Counted from the first letter of the stretch, positions 1 through 11,319 are shown. The stretch is 64,000 nucleotides of DNA from Watersipora subatra (GCF_963576615.1 NC_088709.1:75436538-75500537), one strand, 5' to 3'. The notes: generated from the sequence alone by a model not told the origin. Translations and numbers: made by a program.

Positions 1-97
1 GAATGTTGCAAAATTTAACAAATAAATCTGAAAGAAAAGATACAGGTCCCGGAGAGGGGAAGGACAGGAATGAAGGCTGACCAAAAAAGGTATCAAT

Positions 98-277
98 GAG
101 AGATATTACTAGCACAGAAGAAGCAGATCCAAAAACAAAGGTGCATCCTCGTAGCACCAGCTACGCAGAGGCAGCTCAGAGTAAGCCGCAGTTTTTCCTG
201 AATAAGACGAGCAGTTTCATCAATGAGGTTCTGTCAGGTTTAATGTCACATGAGGTCAGTCATCCAACAGCGTGAAC
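98..277 (+). CDS. Short ORF overlapping the next one, unrecognised
   Basis: An ATG-initiated frame of 59 residues that follows an in-frame stop and ends TGA. It contains the stretch SYAEAAQ and is rich in Ser, Ala and Glu. It overlaps the 174-residue ORF at 250-774 in another frame by about 28 bases. The two may be one broken reading frame (a one-base indel near 253-260), two exons joined by splicing to something outside the window, or chance. I do not recognise the family. Confidence 0.3.
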
Positions 278-774
278 ATGACTTTGCTGAACGCTGGTTG
301 AGGATTGAGGAACAGTACAGGAAAGCTATTGCAGCTGTGAAGGTCGATGAGCGCCAGCTTCAGTTGGAAATAAAAAACGAACAGAAGTTCAAGGATACCT
401 TGGCAAACTTGGCTACCCATATGGACAATGTTCTGAAGGACACTAAGCTACCTGCTACCCAGGCTGAGGTGAAGTTACCTACAGACAACCAGCAGTCTGT
501 GAGTGGGGAGGCTCACTTAGCTCCCTACATCTCAAATCAGGGAGGTTCAGAAGATGCTGTTTTGGCAGGAACCTGTACTAGCCATGATGCTAGCCATGCC
601 GAAACAGGTGGCATGGTAGCCCAAAAAAAGACTCATTGGGCTAAAGAGATAAAGGCACAGTATTTCCTGATAGAAGAGGAGCCACGCTCTGAGGAGGAGC
701 TTAGAATCTACCTTCTGTATGATTCAGATGATCCAATGATGTCGGCACGAGAAGAGAGTGATCTGGATGCCTAG
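250..774 (+). CDS. Unrecognised ORF with N-terminal coiled coil
   Basis: A 174-residue frame. Residues about 7-65 are charged and heptad-like (runs of E, K, R, Q with L, I, A), suggesting a coiled coil. The middle is low complexity, and the tail from about 130 is acidic, ending ESDLDA before the stop. In frame it is open only back to a TAA at 241-243, so the true start may be a splice acceptor, for example the AACAG before residue 8 (CGT GAA). An AATAAA lies at 1225-1230. It may be the last exon of a gene entering from the left or a retroelement ORF1 relic. No catalytic motif is visible and I assign no function. Confidence 0.45.
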   Translation: MRSVIQQREHDFAERWLRIEEQYRKAIAAVKVDERQLQLEIKNEQKFKDTLANLATHMDNVLKDTKLPATQAEVKLPTDNQQSVSGEAHLAPYISNQGGSEDAVLAGTCTSHDASHAETGGMVAQKKTHWAKEIKAQYFLIEEEPRSEEELRIYLLYDSDDPMMSAREESDLDA

Positions 775-776
775 TC

Positions 777-1695
777 CTGGAAGCACAGGAGCAGGTAAAA
801 ACAGGTACAGCTATGTACTCAGGACTTGCAGGTTAGAGCTGAAGATCACAGGTTAGGCTGGTGAGAGCTACTAGAAGCCAGAGAGTAAGTATGGGAAGAG
901 GATGATTCAACTCATACAATGGCAATTTCGATTTTAGTACAAGGTTAACATCTGGTTCACAGGCTATCTTCATGCTCATGTATGATTACTATTCCCCATT
1001 TAACACCTTAGGTAAGCTGGCTAACTTCCCCTACTCCCAGTGTGACTAACCCAATGACCCAATGTGAGCTCATGATGACTGAAGGCCCTATTAGTGTATC
1101 AGAGGATAGTACACATGCGTGTCAGACACCGTCTCTGAAGCTTGTTGCTTCCTAACATGATGCCAGGTGTTGGTAAAACCTATGTTTGAGCCTCAATAGT
1201 TACAGTGTCTATGTTCAGGGCACCAATAAAAAAGGGTTGTTATATATGCAGATGTCTCTCGCATGCCTGACTGTTTTAAGAACTTAGGCTAAGGAAACCA
1301 GATGGGCTTTAGAAGGCAAAGCCTCTTACACAGGTCTACAGGATTATGTAGCTTTCTCAGGTTATTGAGGTTCATAAGTATATATATAGGAGGGTGTATT
1401 GGAAAGCATTATTCTTCCTGCTTCCTGTTTCAAGCTAGTGAAGACGTAGTGAATGATTATAAAACAGAGACAACTATAGATTTTTAGTTTGAGCCAACTA
1501 TGGCTTTTGACTTGGAACTGATAATTTTGGTACTGTAGGCCTATACTAAAAAACAAAAAAAGATTGAGCTTATATGTGCAAATAGACAGGAAAGGAGTCA
1601 CACTATCAATTTAACCATAATAATTTCAAGCGTTATCATGTGTTGACAAGCACTAATACAAATTAACAATTATTTTTCTTTAGCACTTCTATTAG
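777..1695. other. No gene seen; possible polyA signal
   Basis: AT-rich sequence without a convincing exon. The only signal is an AATAAA at 1225-1230 that could serve the upstream plus-strand ORF. Short open frames on both strands here look like chance. Confidence 0.4.
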
Positions 1696-1747
1696 CAGTT
1701 CATTTTCTACCTCGACTACTCAAGTAGTCGAGGTAGAAAATGAACTG
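1696..1747. repeat. Perfect 25-bp inverted repeat at the LINE 5' junction
   Basis: Two 25-base arms that are exact reverse complements, separated by CA. The right arm is the first sequence of the LINE reverse-transcriptase fragment; the left arm is its mirror copy. It forms a near-blunt hairpin exactly at the 5' truncation point. Confidence 0.9.
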
Positions 1748-2750
1748 TCAAATATTGTGTCTGTAACTTCTGGTGTGCCGCAGGGTTCGGTGCTCGGACC
1801 ATTGTTGTTTTTACTTTTTATTAATGACCTTCCTGACAAGGTAAATTCTCAGTGTAGACTTTTTGCAGATGATGCCCTGGTATATGCCACAAGAGATCAA
1901 GCCAATACATTGCAACAAGATATGCATTCACTTGAGGCTTGGGCGAATCTCTGGCAGATGAGTTTTAATCCAAAGAAATGTTACCACCTTTCAGTGGGAA
2001 AATCCCATCTCATGTCAAATAAAGAGACTTCTTTTTTCTTATGTGCCCAAAAACTAGAAAGCGTCTTATCTAATCCGTATCTCGGAGTAGAGCTCCAGAG
2101 TGACTTAAAATGGAATAAACACATTTGCAAAATTGAATCTAAAGGGAAGCGATTAATTGGGATGCTTAGAAGGGTACTCTGAGATGCGGATGCTCGAACT
2201 AGAAAGGCTGCATATACATCCTTGGTAAGACCAGGCTTTGAATATGGGTGCGTGGTTTGGGATCCACATCTTAAAAAAGATATTTTATCATTAGAGCAGA
2301 CACAAAACCTAGCACTGAGATTCATTTTTAAGAAAAAAGGAATTACTAGTTTCACTAATTTAAGAGAGAATACTTCTTTTGAATCGCTGGAGGAGAGACG
2401 ATCCAGACTGCGCAAAAATATTTTTGGTAGAATCGTCAGAGGCGATATTGATATAAATGTGGGAGTTAAAGTCAGGGAAAGTGGTTCTGATAAAGAGGAA
2501 AGGCCTCCTGCATTGTCTACTCGATTTGGGAAGTATTACTTGCCCCACATTAATACCGATCAGTTAAGATATTCTTTTTGGCCTCGGACGGTGAGGGAAG
2601 TTCGTGCCGAGGTTGACTAGCTAGCTTGCTCTTTTAAGCTGAGTTCCGCTATTTTGTTTTTTACCTCCATTGGAGGGTCTTTTGCGGAAAATTTTTTACC
2701 TCCATTGGAGGGTCTTTTGCGGAAAATTTTTATCTGATCTGATCTGAGCA
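1722..2750 (+). mobile_element. 5'-truncated LINE: reverse transcriptase C-terminal half
   Basis: The frame encodes the RT core SGVPQGSVLGPLLFLLFIND followed by the catalytic FADDALVYA, then the thumb-like and C-terminal region typical of CR1/Jockey-type non-LTR elements. One in-frame TGA (2180-2182) splits the frame in two. Translation ends at 2620. The 3' end carries a tandemly duplicated 34-base block (about 2655-2730) and a short ATCTG run, as seen at the 3' ends of CR1-like LINEs. The endonuclease and the N-terminal part of RT are missing, so this is a dead copy. Confidence 0.9.
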
Positions 2751-3044
2751 CTAGCAAAACTCTAACTCGCTATTACTATGTACATAGTTGGGCATGGCTC
2801 TTTTACAAACATTCATTCCATTGAAACCAATCTCTCATGTTCAATTTACAAACTACAGTATTGAAATCCCAAAAAGTTATCCTATGTCCACAAAAATGCT
2901 GAGCAATTTCGAGTAACACCATTTTTAAAAATAACTGTTTTCGGACTAGAAGATATTTTCTTTAACTGATTTCTGTTGTTTACATTCACAATTTTTTTGA
3001 AATAAATTAACAGGCATGCAGACAAAATCGATCGAAAGCAACCC

Positions 3045-3326
3045 AGACTCGGGCCTATGGATAGTGTCACAGAGTGCATGCGTGTAAATAACATCCAAGA
3101 ACTAAAAGATAGAAGAGAAGATTTGGATTTGAAATTTTTAAAAAGAATTGTGTTTGGTCTATACGATCTAGACCTCAATAACTATATCTCTTTTAACCCA
3201 TCCCACCAAACCCGTCATGGAGTAGTCCACCCACATTTTAGGATAGACCAATATAAGCACTCTTTTTATAATAGAATGGCACCGAATGTTGTGGGTCAGG
3301 GCGTTGATGACTCCCTCAGTTTTTAA
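3045..3326 (+). mobile_element. LINE RT C-terminal fragment, second element
   Basis: An 89-residue frame with the pattern seen at the end of LINE ORF2: a DRREDLDLKFLKRIVFGLYD helix, then RIDQYKHSFYNRMAP. It differs in sequence from the neighbouring copy, so it is a different element or an older insertion. It lacks all catalytic residues. Confidence 0.65.
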
Positions 3327-3627
3327 TACGATCTTGGTATTGCAACAAATTAGGTTTTAGCGTTCTTATCAATCATTTTATCTCAAATTTTATGTTCATA
3401 TAATGCCCTCGGGCGTATTGGACAGATTCGAATATATATAACCCAATAGGGCAAGTGCCCTTGTCTAAATGTTGGGTTTTTCGCTCCAGCTAATGTTCAT
3501 CCTATTCTTAATTCACTCCCATAAATGTGATCTTTATTTATGGCCAAAAATAATTCAAGCACAAATATGGAGGTGTCAATAGCGAATATGGTAGATTTAT
3601 TCATCAGGTCTAAAAATAATATCTCAC

Positions 3628-3791
3628 CTGCAGCCATCCTCCCCACAGACTAACAGATGTTTTGTCTCATAGCAGTTTGAAAGACATTCCATGCAAGAGA
3701 TATGTTTGCACGGAAGCACCTTTGGGTCGAGTACACCGTCTATCTTCCGGAAACAGAAACCGCACTGAATGTCTTGAACAGCTTGAGCCAT
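3628..3791 (-). CDS. First coding exon of a RING-finger (TRIM-like) protein
   Basis: Read on the minus strand from the ATG at 3791, the exon codes for 54 residues plus two bases and ends at a consensus donor (GCAG|gtgaga). Cys10-x2-Cys13, Cys28-x-His30-x2-Cys33-x2-Cys36 and Cys49/Cys54 give the spacing of the first part of a C3HC4 RING, with the TRIM-like stretch DPKVLPCKHISCMECLSNC. Such RING domains recruit E2 enzymes for ubiquitin transfer. The last zinc ligand pair is probably completed in the next exon, which should lie at lower coordinates or outside the window; I could not find it. The LINE fragments at 1.7-3.3 kb would then sit in its first intron. The start is chosen because it is the first ATG ahead of the first zinc ligand. 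The exon is too short to tell TRIM from other RING families. Confidence 0.72.
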
Positions 3792-3990
3792 TATTCTAAC
3801 ATCATTGGCAACAGCGAAAAATTAGAGTACACGACTAACTTCACGAGACAATGTGTTGAAGTACGAGACGATGTCAGATACCATACATAACACGCTCCTA
3901 GTAATACTGTACCTCCTATAACGCGAATTCCAGATAACGAATACCGTAGAACTGGTACTGATATCGGTAGAACTGCTTGATTCTACGCAT

Positions 3991-4165
3991 ACCTGCCAAC
4001 TCTGACGCATTGGGTGTGAGATTCACGCAATCACCCCAAAGAAAAAATGAGAGATGCGTAAGATTTTTGCCGCAATTTCCATAATTTTATATATATATTA
4101 TCATTAATACATCAATTGCCCCAAAACCAAATCTCACGCATTGCCCCACTCTTAGGTTGGCAGGT
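3991..4165. mobile_element. Short MITE with imperfect terminal inverted repeats
   Basis: The left end begins ACCTGCCAAC and the right end is its complement, GTTGGCAGGT. Inside each end is a diverged motif containing ACGCATTG and GTGAGATT, so the termini mirror each other for about 35 bases. No ORF. Superfamily not determined. Confidence 0.55.
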
Positions 4166-5004
4166 CTGATTCTACGTGACAATTTCCATACATCGTAAAG
4201 TGTCAAGTCGGGCGAGTTCTGGAAAAACTCGATTTGAAACCCGCAGCACTTGCGGAAAAACGATGTGCCCATGTTGTTATACATAATGCGCGCATCGTTG
4301 CTGTATATTTATTATACATGTATCCGCAACAGCATCGTTCTTTATAGTAGATATATTTTGTTGTTCTGCTTTATTGTACACGCATGAAATATTTGTTATT
4401 AGTTTTATTTTGCAGAATAGACTTTGCTGTTTAAAAAAGATAAGCAAATCGTTGTAAATGAACGTCGAAGATGTGCACTCCCTATCAAATTATTGTAAAA
4501 TTTCCGCAATCGTGGTCTATAAAACCAATGAGATTGATAATAAAAACGAGAAAATTTGCCGAAGCAAACTAATAATACTGCAGCTACCGTACAGCCCACA
4601 AATTAAAAAAGTAAAGTCAAGTTTTTCCTTTTTGCATAGCCTTAGAGGTAACTTTGGAAAGATCTTGAAACGGATTTGTCAATTTACATGTATTTTACTG
4701 TTCTTGTAACGTAAAATCCCTATAACATAAACATTCCTAGAACGGATTTTTAACATTGTAGGAGCACCTACTGTAATAGTTAAAGTCTTACAGTAGTAGG
4801 ATGGTGCGATTTAAGCCCCACTTTGTGTCTTTCACAAATAAAATCATGCTACCGTACATATTTAATTATGAAGTCTTCTCGCCAACAAAGCCCTTTAAAT
4901 TTGACTCAAATGTAAACTGTGGTTCAGTCATGCCTGGCTGTATTTTATCTATTCTCTGTTGACTCAGACTAGACACATATACTCAGTTGAGTTTTCTGCA
5001 ATTA
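4166..5004. other. Intergenic, no gene seen
   Basis: AT-rich sequence with no exon that combines an open frame, splice signals and a recognisable motif. Confidence 0.4.
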
Positions 5005-5068
5005 CTTTTAAAGGTTGACTTGCAACAAAATTCACATCACAGTTATTTGGTATCAAAAGATTCGCTTT
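5005..5068. repeat. Solo terminal repeat of the 24.2-kb element family
   Basis: About 60 bases nearly identical to the left end of the elements at 8696 and 24211, running from TTTAAAGGTTGACTTGCAAC to the GGTATCAAAAGATTC block, and then diverging. It is a decayed or abortive copy. Confidence 0.75.
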
Positions 5069-5147
5069 ATACAACAATCAGAAATAATAGTGTCATGTGT
5101 GTTTAGGGAGAATTATGTTGTACGCAATTAATCGACATCTGCACCTC

Positions 5148-5471
5148 CCAAGGTTGATACTCTGAAAGAAACACCCACCTGGCTAGGCCCAAACTTGGAT
5201 ATTGTACCCCCAATCACCTGGTTGGTCAATTTGAAATACACCCCCTAAACACTGGGAGTTCTCTAGGGGGCGCCCAGGTTCCACGCCCCGCTAAACATCC
5301 AATATGATTCAGAAGTTATAAAAATAATTTTCAGGGCCCTTTCACTGGTGCGACTGTGGAAACCCTCTAAAGTAGCAATTCACTGACAGTGCCCCATGGT
5401 CTGAAAACCACCCCTAAAACGTGATCTTGGGCCGAGCCTAAGGGGCCTTTTGGGGGGAGTATCAACCCTGG
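5148..5471. mobile_element. GC-rich MITE-like element, about 324 bp
   Basis: The ends are near-perfect inverted repeats: CCAAGGTTGATACTC on the left and the complement of CCAGGGTTGATACTC on the right. The interior is clearly richer in C and G than its surroundings and has no long ORF. It is a non-autonomous DNA element of unknown superfamily. Confidence 0.5.
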
Positions 5472-7320
5472 GCCACACTTACACCTGTGTTGAGTTCGCT
5501 TTGTCTTGTTACTCTATTTTGACCATGTTTGGTTCATGAACTTTTGCTTAGCTTGTGGGAGTTAATATGATTATTACTAGCTCATGTACTAGTGAAGATG
5601 TTAAGCTATTATAAGCATTACCAATATTTACCAAAAAGAGATCTTTCTTTGTTTCTGTTAGTCCAACAAGTAAAATACATGACTAACAAAATTTTCAAAC
5701 AATGGTACTAATGGCACAAGGTCAAAATAGCCAATGAAAGTTACACCCTCACTCGAACGGTTGTCCATGTTCTTCCACTCTGTCCCGAGTCTCGACAGTC
5801 AAAAGATTCATGACAGTCCATTGAAAAAGAAATTTGACCGTTGAAATAGACAGAGTCAACAGACGAAGGAAACGAGGCAGTCATTAGAGCTGTTTTCTTT
5901 TATAGATATCTCTGTTAGCCTGTAAGGTGTTTAGGTACTCAGGTTTGGTTCTTTATGTTGTAAAGGGTTGGTATTTAAGTCGACTTCTTTCAAGTACGCC
6001 ATGGCAACGTACTGATTGGAAGGATGACTAATTCTATTTATTTGAGTCGTGTCTGAAGGAGGTTGGAAGAGGACTGTGCACGTGTCATAGTCTCTAATTT
6101 CTTTTGGCAGTTTTCGGGCAAGCTAGTTGACACATCTCTGAAAGTTTCTAATCTGTTGGTCGGTGCTTCTATAGTTATTGTTTCTCTTGATGGTCATTTG
6201 ATGCAACTGGTGTTTTGTTCATTGCAGTTTGTGTATATCTCCTGTGGTTTAGGCATTGCTTCTTTCTGGTATCTGCTTTTGCTGATATCTTTATACAACA
6301 ACTAGCTGTGCTCCCCAGCGTTGTTTGGGTATTAAAAATCAGCTTATAAACAATGAGAGGTAATGAGAGTTGCCTGCCACTTACTATCAGCCTGGCACAT
6401 TGTCGATAGATAATTTGAGTAAGCTTACTAATAAGAGCTACCTCATGACGCTATGCCATGACTTTGCGGGGTAACCGAACGTGTAGCGTATTTCCTCCCA
6501 TATAGCGACATATATCGCCTAGCGAATTTATCAAGCTCGTGTGGCTTAGTAAGACGGTTGGACTGGTGAATGGGAAGTTTTAAGATCAAATCTTCTGATT
6601 TACAGAGTCTTTATTCCATGATATGAAAATTGCTATAGCCAAACATATACAATGACGAATACACAAATTTTGAGAAATATAGATAAAACATGAAGACCAT
6701 TTTGCAAGGAGCCCATAAGCTACTTCACCCTATGATGATAACAACATTTGCAGATGATAACAACATAATAAAACTTAATTATTTATTTACCTAAAAGATG
6801 TTGTACATGAACTGGATTGCAATACCACAAATCACTATATCTCATCAAAACATGTACATGCATTTATGTAGCTATTCAAAATCAACATAGCACATAAAGA
6901 TATTACTCATGCAACAGATTGTACACAGAATAACCATCCAATGCAGCAGAGAGTTCATGCTGAGTAGAAAAAACTGCTACGAAAAAATGAGTATATCACA
7001 TAAACAAAGTTTTCATTGCTTATCTTACATTTTAGTATATGTAGTTATTCTTTATGTTAATTTTTATTTTCCGATTTTCAATCTTTATTTTCATCGTACA
7101 CTGGCAATGTCAAGGTGGTCCTCAGCAACTACCAAACTCATAAAAAGCCGGCTAACTAAGTTTCCATGAGTTTCATTTAGTCATGGAGTTTCTCAGGTAG
7201 CTGGCTTCTAGCAGTACGCATTGCCCCTGGAAAGTACCCTTTAATAATTTTTAATAGCTAAAAGAAGTGTTTTGAGATTAGGACACTCGGAAAACTAGAA
7301 AGAATGGAACAAAATGCATA
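5472..7320. other. Intergenic; possible Helitron-like end near 6301-6340
   Basis: No convincing gene. On the minus strand near 6301-6340 the sequence reads AATACCCAAACAACGCTGGG and then ends in CAGCTAGT, like a Helitron 3' hairpin followed by CTAG. An 80-residue hydrophobic frame at 6063-6305 has no upstream context or motif and is not called. Confidence 0.3.
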
Positions 7321-8595
7321 CAGTAATATTTCAACTTACAAGTGCTCCAACATACGAGAAACTTGAGATACGAGCTAGCTTTTAACCAAGTTTTAGCACT
7401 AACATATGAGCCATGTTTGAAATACGAGCACGTGAGTCAGTTGCCAAGTATGTCGGAGGTCTTTTATGAGAACAGCATCACTCTGTATTTTTCAACTGCA
7501 CAGGTTATACCTTTGCACCGTGTTTTTTGTGCGCGATTTTCAGTGCAGAATTATGTGAATTAAAAGTACTGTGCGTAGACCAAAAATTTGCCAGTAAAAT
7601 AAAAGATAATGCAAAGAAAAAGCGAATGATAACAATTGATATTAAACGAAAAATTATTGAAAAATATGCGAAATGTGTATGCGTGATTGAGCTAGCTCAG
7701 CAATATGACAGAAATACATCCACGATTATCAAACAGAAGGATTATATTCAGGGCTTTTAGTTTGCTAAAGGACTAACCATAGTTTCTAAACGGCACAGCG
7801 ATCTTCACGATGGCTGGCGGAGAAACTGCTCAGGCTTTGGATAAAAGACAAACAACTGGCCGGTGACAGCGTAACTGAAACGATGCTATGTGAAAAGGCT
7901 GGTGCTATCTATCAAGACTATAAAAAATAGACATTCGGACAAGCTGGCTAGTGGTCGTGCTTGTCGTGTTAGTGGTCGGCTTGTGGTCGTGGCTTGTGAC
8001 AACACCTGTATTTGTCCTAATAGCAACATGTTGAAAGGACGACAAAGGCAAACGTCCTTAGATAGGTTTCTCTTAAAACGGCTGGCTGGTCGTGATAGCG
8101 AAACAAAGGAAAAATTAGCTAACTAGCGAGAAACTCAAAACTATGAACGGCGAAGAAATTTTAATTACGCTAAGTTAAAAATGAAAGTTTGCCTTTAGGT
8201 TTGCTTCTAAGTTTATCTTTTAAGACTTTGATAAAATCCAAATTCATCAAAGTAAACTATTGTAATGAAGGATAACTTATCTCGCCCTCCCTGGCAAATG
8301 CTAGCGTTAACTGCTATTGTATGTATTTAATTTTACATTTTAATTAATCACTTCTTGCATTATTTTTTATTTGTTGCTTTTTGAAAGCATGTGGTAAGTT
8401 AGGACAATAACCAACATTTTCTTTCTGTTACAATATCTTGTTTTGAGTGTTTTATTTGCAATTTTTTAGAATATGGAAACCAATCGATATATATTTAATT
8501 GTTCTATGTATAAATAAATTGCACTAACATGCGAGTAAATTGACATACGAGCTCAGTCTCAGAACGCATTAAGCTCGTATGTCGAAGTATGACTG
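7321..8595 (+). mobile_element. Internally deleted pogo/Tigger-like transposon
   Basis: The left end CAGTAATATTTCAACTTACA and the right end (complement CAGTCATACTTCGACATACG) are inverted repeats flanked by TA at 7319-7320 and 8596-8597, the target duplication of the Tc1/mariner/pogo group. Inside, a frame around 7600-7760 reads MITIDIKRKIIEKYAKCV then LAQQYDRNTSTI, the N-terminal HTH of Tigger/jerky-type transposases. The next stretch (about 7770-7925) continues with DKQLAGDSVTET in a shifted frame. Around 8035-8085 a piece near the transposase C-terminus appears (RQTSLDRFLLKR). The DDE catalytic core is missing between them, so the element is dead. Confidence 0.85.
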
Positions 8596-8695
8596 TACTT
8601 CTGAATTTTCCAGATATTTCAAGCTAGCAACAAAAGAGATAGAAGCACTTTTATAAATTCTGCAACCATTAAAATCAATGAGTTCTGTAATCATC

Positions 8696-9576
8696 CCTTT
8701 AAAGATTGACTTGCAACAATATTGACATTACAGTTATTTGATATCAAAAGATTCACCATGTCTTACTCTGTTGTTTTGTAGGTGCAAAATATGTGGAAAT
8801 GTGATTACAAGCTCTTAAAAGCTAAAAAAACGAAGCCGCCGTAGTTTGGATTCTCTTTCCAAAACGGCTCAAATATGACGTAGTTGTGGGAGATGGTTTC
8901 TGTTTACACTTTCATGCAACCTTATTCGTCGAAATATTTTCACAAATATGCTTCACGCATTCAATAAAACCATGTCTATTGTTCTTACGCGTCTGTTTTA
9001 TCGTCATTGTAATGCTGTCACTTTTTAGCACTGATATCTTATAACTTACCGTAAAAATTCATTTAATTTTTTAACCTTACCTCAAAGGAGTACATATCAT
9101 TGTCTGATAATCAAGACGAGCCTGTTGGTCACCTGTGATAATCAAAAAGTGCTGCAAAAATTATTTGCGAAGTATTGGGTCACATGATCAGATTACGACT
9201 TGACGATTAGATAATGCCAAAACAAAACTGTAAAGTAGCAAGCATCTACATTATATTTGATACAAGCTCTTCGGTAAAACCCGAAGTGTTTGTCATAAAC
9301 TAGTGCTACGATAAGTTTTATATTGAGCTTTTTATTGGCCTTTCAATTCACGTGAGAACATCACGTGCATGACAAGACGATAACCAAACTGTCATGACTA
9401 CGTCAGAGAAATAAATAGATTCCAATCTACGGCGGCTTTTCGCTTTTGAGCTTTTAAGAGCTTGTAATCACATTTCCACGTATTTGGTACCCACAACACA
9501 AAAGAGTAAGACATGGTGAATCTTTTGATACCAAATAACTGTAATATGAATTTTGTTGCAAGTCAACTTTTAAAGG
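8696..9576. mobile_element. Non-autonomous long-TIR DNA element, copy 1
   Basis: About 880 bp whose first roughly 130 bases (TTGACTTGCAAC, GGTATCAAAAGATTCACC-like, CATGTCTTACTC, GTGATTACAAGCTC) recur at the end as an inverted repeat. The second copy at 24211-25096 has the same internal order, so the boundaries are supported by comparison. No coding frame for a transposase is visible. Confidence 0.85.
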
Positions 9577-9922
9577 TGAGGTAACAAGCTCAACCATAAC
9601 AAGTAATGTATGTCTACTCAGCATTGGCAAAATGCTGACGTTTTCAATCGATGACCAATTAAATAAAACATACCCAGAGTGTATAAAAAGGAGCCTCTAA
9701 AAGAGACCAAATCATTCAGCGGAAAGGCGTAGTAGGTAAAAGTTTTCACCCCTTTTATCGCACCAGCAAGCCAAAGATGCCAAACAGGTGAAGTTTCTCC
9801 ACCATTCTATTGCATTAGCAATGATTCCGCCATTCAGCTGAACAGAGAGGTTAAAATGGTGAAGTTTTGTCTCTCTTATTGTGACTAGAATGACACAAGA
9901 GTCCTTTTTGATATTTACAGGG

Positions 9923-10038
9923 TTTTACTGACAACCTTGACTGTCAATATTTATATGAGATATATATATTTTATATATATATATATTTTATATATATATA
10001 TCTCGTATAGATATTGACAGTCAAGGTTGTCAGTAAAA
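9923..10038. repeat. 116-bp palindrome with TA-rich centre
   Basis: The outer arms TTTTACTGACAACCTTGACT and its complement are followed by further pairing (GTCAATA and GAGATATATATA) into a central run of AT dinucleotides. It can fold into one long hairpin. It may be a tiny MITE or a cruciform-forming AT palindrome. Confidence 0.85.
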
Positions 10039-11213
10039 GCATGTAAAATCAAAAACGATTCTTATTATTTCTAGTATATATATATATGCTAGACCTATAT
10101 ATATACAAAAACTATGTAAATATACATGTATATACGTGCATATAAAATTAATGTTGTTTCAAAATAATTACGTTGAAAGAGAACTCTTAACTCTACGAGT
10201 TGAGCCTATTAAAATTAGACAACTTTTATGGCTAAAATTTTACCTGACAGCTACAATGCTGTTTATATAGCATCATAATATAATATATTTAATATATATA
10301 ATAGTATAGTTATTAAAGTATTTAATATATTGTAGGGACCAATCGCCAGGGCCAAGAGAGAGAAAACTGTTGATGCCAAGCTCCAACTCGGTAGACGACA
10401 CGGCCCTCAGTAACGCTTCTGACCTGCCGAGGGTCTGCCCTACAACCGAGAGTTGAAGCCTAACCGCTCTAAGAGACTATAAGAGATGCTGCAGAAGCAA
10501 CAGAGAGCAGAGCACCTAGAAATCTCACACCGTGCGGTTAATTATAATTAATTATAATAATAACAATAATTAATTTGTTGCATATTTGACTGTACCCTTA
10601 TACATGTATATATTTGCAAAATATATACTCTCATCGCCTTGTACTCAAGTGGTTTAATTTTTGTGGAGCAAGTCGAAAAACACGGTCAGTTTCTTTACAA
10701 TACAACTATTACATAATATATTAAATAAGTTAATATATAATATAATTATAGATTATATATTAACATATTTAAACTTAACTTAGAGGTAAATTTTAAATAA
10801 GTTCATACATTATTAATCATTTTCAACTACTTTTTGATTTGTAGCCTATTAGTTTTAATTTAATTATTTGAGAAATTTTGAATACCATTCATTGATTATT
10901 TTGCCTAAATTTTACGTCAGATGTTGAGAAATTTGTATGATGAAGTTGCATGTGAAGGTAATCCCTTGCAGACGTTCGCATAAGACATTTTTTATTGATG
11001 ATTATATTTTAAAGTAGCTAATTTTATTTCTATTTTATATACAGTACATTCAGCGAGAACAATAGAAATAAAGACATTGATTTTCCGACAATAGTAAGGA
11101 CAGTAGAAATATTATACATATTTTGTGCTCTGCTAGCATTGTTACATGTATTGCAATTACTAATAAAGACTTGAATCAAAGAAAATTATTAGTAAAGTTT
11201 ATCAAAGTTAAAG
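10039..11213. other. Upstream region of the 11.2-kb gene; GC-richer island at 10333-10545
   Basis: Mostly TA-rich sequence. The block at 10333-10545 is distinctly richer in G and C, with no clear ORF. It could be a 5' exon, a promoter-proximal island or a transposon piece; the sequence alone does not decide. Confidence 0.35.
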
Positions 11214-11319
11214 ATGTTCGCTCGGCATCCTTATGAAAACCAGTTCTTTGATGATCACCATCAGCAGCCTCACAGCAGCTCCTCATCAGAAGACAACTCC
11301 AATGACTACAACATATCAA
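11214..11319 (+). CDS. TQT-repeat protein exon 1 (start)
   Basis: ATG at 11214 with an in-frame TAA 21 bases upstream, which favours it as the start. It encodes 35 residues beginning MFARHPYENQFF and a Ser/His/Asp-rich stretch, and ends in phase 1 at A|gtaact. The next exon supplies AC to complete an Asn codon. Confidence 0.65.
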
